This document shows, piece by piece, positions 62,641 to 64,000 of a stretch of 64,000 nucleotides of DNA. The position numbers and the translations under genes were made by a program. Under the pieces are notes generated by a model. That model saw only the letters and a list, made by a program, of their open reading frames with translations. It made no database searches and was not told the origin of the DNA. Positions within the stretch are counted from its first letter, which is position 1, and each line of letters starts with the position of its first letter. Source of the stretch: Paragonimus skrjabini miyazakii (taxonomy: Eukaryota; Platyhelminthes; Trematoda; Plagiorchiida; Troglotrematidae); NCBI GenBank assembly GCA_014338405.1, contig JTDE01000219.1:7256-71255 (forward strand), read 5' to 3'.

Positions 62641-63628
62641 TAAAGTCAGAACGTCGGTCGTTTTGTCGAATGTAGAATATGACTGCAGTCACCTCCACTG
62701 CTGTTGACAGTTTAGCCTTGACCGTTTGGAAATCGATGCGGGACAATTTGTAAGTGGTTTCAAAAGCTCCGTGCCCCATTTTCTGTTCAACCATGTCCAT
62801 CAGATACTCCAAATGGGTTTCTGTACAGCATTACAGAGCCATTTTTGCAGGTGTTCTCGGATCTAGCTTTATAGTCACTGGGTGGTCTTTTCAATGTAAC
62901 CGGCTTGACAACAATGAATGAAACAAAAACACGGAATAGTGTAGAAAACTCGAGCAAATTATCTACAAAATGTGATCCCCCATATCAGTTGACCTTTGAA
63001 CTGAATGGTCGTCTGTACGTTACACTGAGTAATGGTCAGTGTATGTGTCAACTCCAGCTGCATTGCCTCGGAATAACAGACTAATCAAAATGTTTTTATT
63101 CTACTGCTGTTTCCACTACTGGTTTTGTATGCTCCAAATTCATTTTGTTCGTAACAAATCCCTCTGAGTATTCACTCTTGGTTTATTTTATTTAGGATTT
63201 GGACTAATTTGTTTTCTGTGGTGCATACTTTCCATACTCTATCGGTTAGACGTCAAAGTAAGTTTCGTTTTGATTCAATAGAACAAAACTCATAGAATAA
63301 CCATACCGTCCCATTTATGTCTATTTCTTATGAATGGAACTTTGGATGAATCGATCCATTTACTGCTGCACCGCTACATCAAGAAGATAAAACGTCTTCT
63401 TTCTTGTCCCCCAGAGTGAACTGCATATTCGGATGTGCGTGATTAAATTACAAGAGATTACCCTGTGTGTCAGTGTTGTCTTTAATCACACCGAATGTTA
63501 TTTACATAACACACACAAACAACGAATTCGTAACTTGCGCCTTCCAGTTGACTATGTTCCACCCTAGTTATCCATATAGTTTTCGTGGCACTCACAATAC
63601 CGTATTATATAAATCCAATTTTACATAT

Positions 63629-63644
63629 TAATATATATATATAT
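63629..63644. repeat. (TA)n microsatellite
   Basis: Uninterrupted run of TA dinucleotides within AT-rich sequence. Confidence 0.9.
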
Positions 63645-64000
63645 CGATTGAATCCCGAATAAAGCGCGCATTATTTGGCGTTTCCTTTACTTCTGGGGGC
63701 GTTCAAAAGTAACATTGTATTCGGATTTCACCTTATTTTGTGTTATCTGCACAGCAATCAAATGTTCACCTCTCAAACGTCGGCTTCTATGAGCACTCGG
63801 TCTTAGCTACAAAATCAGGTCGACATTTATTCCTAATGCGAATTATTTCAGTCTGCATTAGTATCTAAGTGTCTGTGCAACTGAAAGTTTTTCTTCTGGA
63901 TTGATACTACTTCTGTGGCTGTCTCTACTATCCTATATTCACGACAGACTTTTTTTCTCCTCATTACACATTTGTCCGATCTAATGTGGTCAGTTACTCA

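Larger units (their letters stand above)
60039..64000 (+). other. Presumed intron 2 of EndoU gene B
   Basis: From the donor at 60039 to the window end I find no further EndoU exon. The interval holds three SINE family A copies and a (TA)n run at 63629-63644. Minus-strand frames at 61024-61350 and 61328-61567 are unrecognised. Confidence 0.5.

Noticed and set aside
63196..63269. Mini-exon with a hydrophobic segment (GLICFLWCILSILYRL) between TTTATTTAG and GTAAGT
   Set aside because: Splice sites look good and phase 1 would match gene B, but the sequence does not resemble any EndoU segment. A hydrophobic run is expected by chance in AT-rich DNA.
1..64000. CRISPR array, bacterial operon or phage-like system
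   Set aside because: No regularly spaced direct repeats, no compact co-directional genes and no ribosome-binding sites; exon-intron structure and retroelements show eukaryotic nuclear DNA.

Overview
The window is eukaryotic nuclear DNA that is AT-rich and gene-poor, with short exons separated by multi-kilobase introns and many decayed retroelements. Exon size, intron size and the repeat types (RTE-like LINE, Ty3/Gypsy pieces, tRNA-derived SINEs) suit a digenean trematode. The species is inference; nothing in the window names it. There are no operons, bacterial promoters or CRISPR arrays.

The two genes I can support are both members of the XendoU/EndoU family, the Mn-dependent, uridylate-specific endoribonucleases. 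Gene A is on the minus strand. Its signal-peptide exon is near 31.4 kb, core exons lie at 18.6-18.8 and 12.55-12.69 kb, and the last exon ends with a stop at 9.26 kb. The three core exons join in frame through GT/AG junctions and carry the family's Glu-His, His and Lys catalytic region. The N-terminal exon or exons between 18.8 and 31.4 kb were not found. Gene B is on the plus strand, with a signal-peptide exon at 55.64-55.71 kb and the first exon of the nuclease domain at 59.94-60.04 kb; the rest lies past what I can recognise, probably beyond the window. The genes point away from each other, with about 24 kb between their start codons.

Layout: 0.3-1.24 kb, LINE endonuclease/reverse-transcriptase remnant (minus). 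2.25-4.2 kb, 3' half of a Ty3/Gypsy element (minus) with its 3' LTR and polypurine tract. 4.4-5.8 kb, a second, different Ty3/Gypsy fragment (plus). 9.2-31.4 kb, EndoU gene A, whose introns hold an RTE-like LINE 3' end (19.64-20.16 kb), a solo LTR (22.69-23.00 kb), tRNA-type SINEs and microsatellites. 31.4-55.6 kb, intergenic, with SINEs, a LINE RT fragment (50.4 kb), a SINE foldback cluster (51.9-52.5 kb), a solo LTR (52.99-53.29 kb) and a LINE 3' fragment (54.4-54.7 kb). 55.6-64 kb, EndoU gene B with SINE copies in its second intron.

The strongest points for follow-up are the divergent EndoU pair with homologous signal-peptide exons, one LTR family present three times (two solo copies with exact 4-bp target duplications), and a SINE family that repeatedly occurs as foldbacks, including a 62-bp inverted repeat with one mismatch. 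All boundaries were read by eye; no alignment or search was run.
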